Shown here piece by piece: positions 6,560 to 8,842 of a stretch of 8,842 bases of DNA. Where the stretch lies: assembly GCA_910583675.1 (NCBI GenBank), contig CAJTYH010000067.1, forward strand, positions 1 to 8,842. Reading direction: 5' to 3'. The notes under the pieces were generated by a model that was given only the letters and a program-made list of their open reading frames with translations, was not told the DNA's origin and did not search any database. Source of the DNA: an uncultured Muribaculaceae bacterium (GTDB taxonomy: Bacteria; Bacteroidota; Bacteroidia; Bacteroidales; Muribaculaceae). Within the stretch, counting starts at the first letter, position 1. Each line of letters opens with the position of its first letter. Made by a program: the position numbers and the translations under genes.

Positions 6560-7747
6560 ATGAAGCTATTACAAGCCAAATTGGCTAAATATACCGCACC
6601 TCAGGAGGCTAAGGCGGCTGGAGTTTATCCCTATTTCAGGGCTATTTCTTCAGAACAGGAACCGGAGGTTATCATAAACGGTAAGAAAGTGCTGATGTTC
6701 GGCTCCAATTGTTACTCCGGTCTTGTTTCCGATCCCCGTATCAAGGAAGCGGCTATTGAGGCAATAAGAAAATACGGTACAGGATGTGCTGGTTCACCGT
6801 TCCTCAACGGCACGCTTGATCTTCACAAGCAGCTTGAGGCCAGGATAGCGGAATATATCGGTAAGGAAGATGTAATGATTTATTCGACCGGCTTTGAGGT
6901 GAACCTCGGAGTTGTTTCCTGTCTGACCGGTCGCGAGGATTATATACTTTGGGATGAGCAGGATCATGCTTCCATAATAGAGGGACGTCGTCTCAGCTTC
7001 TCCCAGTCATTGAAATATCGACATAACGACATGGAGTCGCTGGAGAAGCAACTCCAGAAGTGTGCGCCGGATAAGGTTAAACTCATCGTTACGGATGGCG
7101 TGTTCTCCATGGAGGGCGATGTGGCGAATCTGCCGGAAATCGTCCGTCTTGCCAAGAAATATGACGCTCAGGTGATGGTTGACGAAGCTCATGGCATCGG
7201 CGTGTTTGGCAAGGGAGGCCGAGGCACATGTGATCACTTCGGTGTCACGAAAGATGTGGATCTTATCATGGGCACATTCTCCAAGTCATTTGCGTCGTTG
7301 GGAGGCTTTATCGCCACCGACAAGGAAATCACGAATTTCCTGCGTCATCATTCCCGTTCATATATCTTTACGGCGAGCATCACTCCAGCTTCCACGGCAG
7401 CGGCGCTTAAGGCGATTGATATCATGGAGGCGGAGCCGGAACGCCAGGAGCATCTTTGGGAAATGACGAATTTCGCCCTTGATGGTTTCCGGAACATGGG
7501 ATGCGAGATCGGACATACATCCACCCCCATTATCCCCTTGTTCATCCGTGACGACTTCAAGACGTTCGCCATTACACGCGATCTCTTTGAGGAGGGCATT
7601 TTTGTCAATCCGGTAGTCAGCCCGGCTGTGGCTCCGAATGATACGTTGATACGTTTCAGCCTTATGTCCACGCATACGCGTGAACAGGTGGAAACGGCAT
7701 TGGAAAAAGTCCAGAAAGTATTCCGCGCCCATGACCTCATCCCTTGA
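6560..7747 (+). CDS. spt: serine palmitoyltransferase (sphingolipid synthesis)
   Basis: This PLP-dependent alpha-oxoamine synthase condenses L-serine with a fatty acyl-CoA or acyl-ACP to form a 3-keto long-chain base, the committed step of sphingolipid synthesis in the cytoplasm. The 395 residues cover the whole fold-type I enzyme. The PLP lysine is K242 in GTFSKSFASLGG, the cofactor-binding aspartate is D208 in VDEAHG (207-212) with H211 beside it, and the cofactor-stacking histidine is H136 in DHASIIEG. From memory the sequence resembles Bacteroides thetaiotaomicron Spt (BT_0870), including MKLLQ-KL-KY at the N-terminus, KYGTGCAGSPFLNGTLDLH, and ITRDLFEEGIFVNPV near the C-terminus. The start is placed by that N-terminus. 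Close paralogues are glycine C-acetyltransferase (KBL) and AONS (BioF); the absence of a neighbouring threonine dehydrogenase or bio gene, and the Bacteroides-like sequence, favour Spt. No other lipid gene is adjacent. Confidence 0.88.
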   Translation: MKLLQAKLAKYTAPQEAKAAGVYPYFRAISSEQEPEVIINGKKVLMFGSNCYSGLVSDPRIKEAAIEAIRKYGTGCAGSPFLNGTLDLHKQLEARIAEYIGKEDVMIYSTGFEVNLGVVSCLTGREDYILWDEQDHASIIEGRRLSFSQSLKYRHNDMESLEKQLQKCAPDKVKLIVTDGVFSMEGDVANLPEIVRLAKKYDAQVMVDEAHGIGVFGKGGRGTCDHFGVTKDVDLIMGTFSKSFASLGGFIATDKEITNFLRHHSRSYIFTASITPASTAAALKAIDIMEAEPERQEHLWEMTNFALDGFRNMGCEIGHTSTPIIPLFIRDDFKTFAITRDLFEEGIFVNPVVSPAVAPNDTLIRFSLMSTHTREQVETALEKVQKVFRAHDLIP

Positions 7748-7763
7748 TGGGGAAGTTATAAAT

Positions 7764-7814
7764 AAAACGAAACGCTCCGTTGTCGCATCGTTTGACAATG
7801 GAGCGTTTCGTTTT
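7764..7814. terminator. bidirectional intrinsic terminator between spt and tcdA
   Basis: AAAACGAAACGCTCC (7764-7778) and GGAGCGTTTCGTTTT (7800-7814) are a perfect 15-bp inverted repeat. The stem continues inward as GTTGTC (7779-7784) with GACAAT (7794-7799), including one G.U pair, for 21 bp in all around a 9-base loop. A T-tract closes the stem on each strand, so it can terminate both converging genes. It begins 16 bp after the spt stop codon and ends 8 bp before the tcdA stop codon. Confidence 0.9.
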
Positions 7815-7822
7815 AATGTCCA

Positions 7823-8587
7823 TTAGTCGGCCATTATGGATCGGATGATCATGCCGGCAAGAGTCATGCCGAAGATGGCTGTTATATGGCATAGTGATCC
7901 GTTGGTCGTTTTCTTGTTGAAATTCATGGGGGCTTGATCTGGGCGCAAACCAAATTCTTGTCGCGTTTCTGCTCCGAGATTGGGTGACAACTCCTCTGAA
8001 AAGACACATCTGAATTTCTTTGACGGATACATTCCTGTCTTTTTGAAGCGGTGACGCAGGGCTGCTGCAAGCCGGCATCCTGTTACAGTGCGGAATTCTC
8101 CGGTTTTTATCCTGGCGGGATCTGTTTTCAGCGCCGCCCCCATGGATGAAAACAGGCGCGGGCGCTTCGCGCGCGTAGCATTATATATAAGTAGAGCCTT
8201 GTCGGAAATGGAATCAATGGCGTCTACTACATAGTCGTATTCTTCGAGATCGTATTTCTCGGCTGTCGCTACGGTATAAATGTCCGTTATTGCATTGATG
8301 TCGGCTTGTGGATTTATTGTTAGCAGGTGTGCCCTCATTGCATCGGTCTTTGATTGGCCAACGGTTTCCGTCGTGGCCGGCACTTGCCTGTTGATGTTTG
8401 ATACGGCCACTTTGTCAGCGTCGACAATTGTCAGACTCCTTAAGCCGGTTCTTATGAGAGCCTCGGCAGTCCAGCTCCCGACTCCGCCGATCCCAAAAAT
8501 TATCACCTTTTTTTCATTTAATTTTTTCATGTTTTCTTCACCCAGCAGGAGAGTGGAGCGGTCGAAAATGTCGGTCAGCGCATACAT
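7823..8587 (-). CDS. tcdA: tRNA threonylcarbamoyladenosine dehydratase
   Basis: TcdA (CsdL/YgdL), of the E1-like ThiF/MoeB/HesA family, uses ATP to cyclise t6A at position 37 of ANN-decoding tRNAs to ct6A. With the start chosen here it has 254 residues. The nucleotide-binding glycine motif FGIGGVGSW lies at 31-39, followed by VDADKV (55-60), NINRQ (64-68) and VDAIDSISDK (121-130). The family signature SSMGAALKTDPARIK is at 147-161, with CVFSEE (194-199) and the C-terminal NGSLCHITAIFG (229-240). An in-frame ATG exists at 8710, but the extra 41 residues are unlike the family, and a consensus promoter box lies inside that extension, so MYALTDIFDR from 8587 is the better start. The gene probably forms its own transcription unit. 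Its sulfur-relay partners (CsdA/CsdE in E. coli) are not in the window. Confidence 0.92.
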   Translation of the reverse strand: MYALTDIFDRSTLLLGEENMKKLNEKKVIIFGIGGVGSWTAEALIRTGLRSLTIVDADKVAVSNINRQVPATTETVGQSKTDAMRAHLLTINPQADINAITDIYTVATAEKYDLEEYDYVVDAIDSISDKALLIYNATRAKRPRLFSSMGAALKTDPARIKTGEFRTVTGCRLAAALRHRFKKTGMYPSKKFRCVFSEELSPNLGAETRQEFGLRPDQAPMNFNKKTTNGSLCHITAIFGMTLAGMIIRSIMAD

Positions 8588-8637
8588 TGGATTGTCTGTT
8601 CTATGAATGTTGTTGCTTTTTGTCGGATTTTGCAGTG

Positions 8638-8645
8638 CAAAATTA
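8638..8645 (-). promoter_or_regulatory. -7 promoter element of tcdA
   Basis: On the minus strand TAATTTTG is an exact -7 box followed by CA. It would start transcription near 8631 and give a leader of about 44 bases before the ATG at 8587. The -33 side is weak. The box lies downstream of the alternative ATG at 8710, which argues against that longer start. Confidence 0.55.
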
Positions 8646-8748
8646 GCGAAAATTCCATTGATTGGAACGGAGGAAGCAGTGGATTTGCTGATCATCTGTC
8701 GTGAAGGCAATATAGTTTATGTGTGAAAATATATTTATAGGTATCGTC

Positions 8749-8776
8749 TTTTAGGTAGGTATCCCCCCTAGTTTTG
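8749..8776 (+). promoter_or_regulatory. possible promoter for a gene running off the right edge
   Basis: TAGTTTTG (8769-8776) matches TAnnTTTG exactly. The upstream TTTT (8749-8752) is a one-mismatch -33 candidate with a short 16-base spacer. Transcription would start near 8783. The divergent arrangement with tcdA is consistent with a promoter region. Confidence 0.35.
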
Positions 8777-8805
8777 CTGTGTTTGGTGGTAGTATTTGTG
8801 GCGCG

Positions 8806-8842
8806 ATGGTCGAAAAACGTGTTATAGGGCATATTTTCGGAA
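8806..8842 (+). CDS. possible start of a gene cut off by the window edge
   Basis: An ATG at 8806 opens a frame reading MVEKRVIGHIFG that stays open to the end of the window. It lies about 23 bases after the start point predicted for the promoter-like box at 8769-8776. Twelve codons are too few to name a family or to be sure that it is coding. Confidence 0.25.
   Translation, partial: MVEKRVIGHIFG

Noticed and set aside
1..8842. Defence island, mobile element or CRISPR-type system
   Set aside because: No transposase, integrase, toxin-antitoxin pair, nuclease, spaced repeats or long terminal repeats were found. The genes are mainly conserved housekeeping ones.

Overview
The window looks like a piece of chromosome from a gut-type Bacteroidales bacterium, probably near Muribaculaceae or Bacteroidaceae. 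Three things support this. Several genes are preceded by the Bacteroidetes-type -7 promoter box TAnnTTTG, while strong Shine-Dalgarno sequences are absent. The protein sequences read like Bacteroidales homologues. There is also a Bacteroides-type serine palmitoyltransferase. Family and clade names rest on recalled motifs and homologues, because no database search could be run.

Layout from left to right. A KtrB/TrkH-type potassium channel subunit (185-1561, +) converges on an unrecognised secreted protein with six cysteines in its mature part (1611-2462, -). A divergent intergenic region of about 290 bp holds a near-consensus promoter for aspS, aspartyl-tRNA synthetase (2749-4518, +). A long hairpin (4552-4599) separates aspS from a NIF3/YbgI-type dinuclear metal protein (4619-5404, +). 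That gene is followed 6 bp later by a coiled-coil C4 zinc-ribbon protein (5411-6175, +), which seems to have its own promoter inside the end of the NIF3 gene. A strong intrinsic terminator (6252-6293) closes this block. Next comes spt, the serine palmitoyltransferase that starts sphingolipid synthesis (6560-7747, +), behind a long leader that can fold. It converges on tcdA, the t6A-to-ct6A tRNA dehydratase (7823-8587, -), and a 21-bp stem that can terminate both genes lies between them. At the right edge a plus-strand promoter-like box and the first codons of a possible gene run out of the window.

The genes do not form one pathway. aspS and tcdA both serve translation (tRNA charging and anticodon-loop modification), spt serves membrane lipid synthesis, and the potassium transporter serves ion homeostasis. 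I found no mobile element, CRISPR array, tRNA, rRNA or defence-type system. The items most worth a second look are the unknown six-cysteine secreted protein, the structured spt leader with an in-frame 35-codon ORF, the hairpin between aspS and the NIF3 gene, and the embedded promoter for the zinc-ribbon gene.
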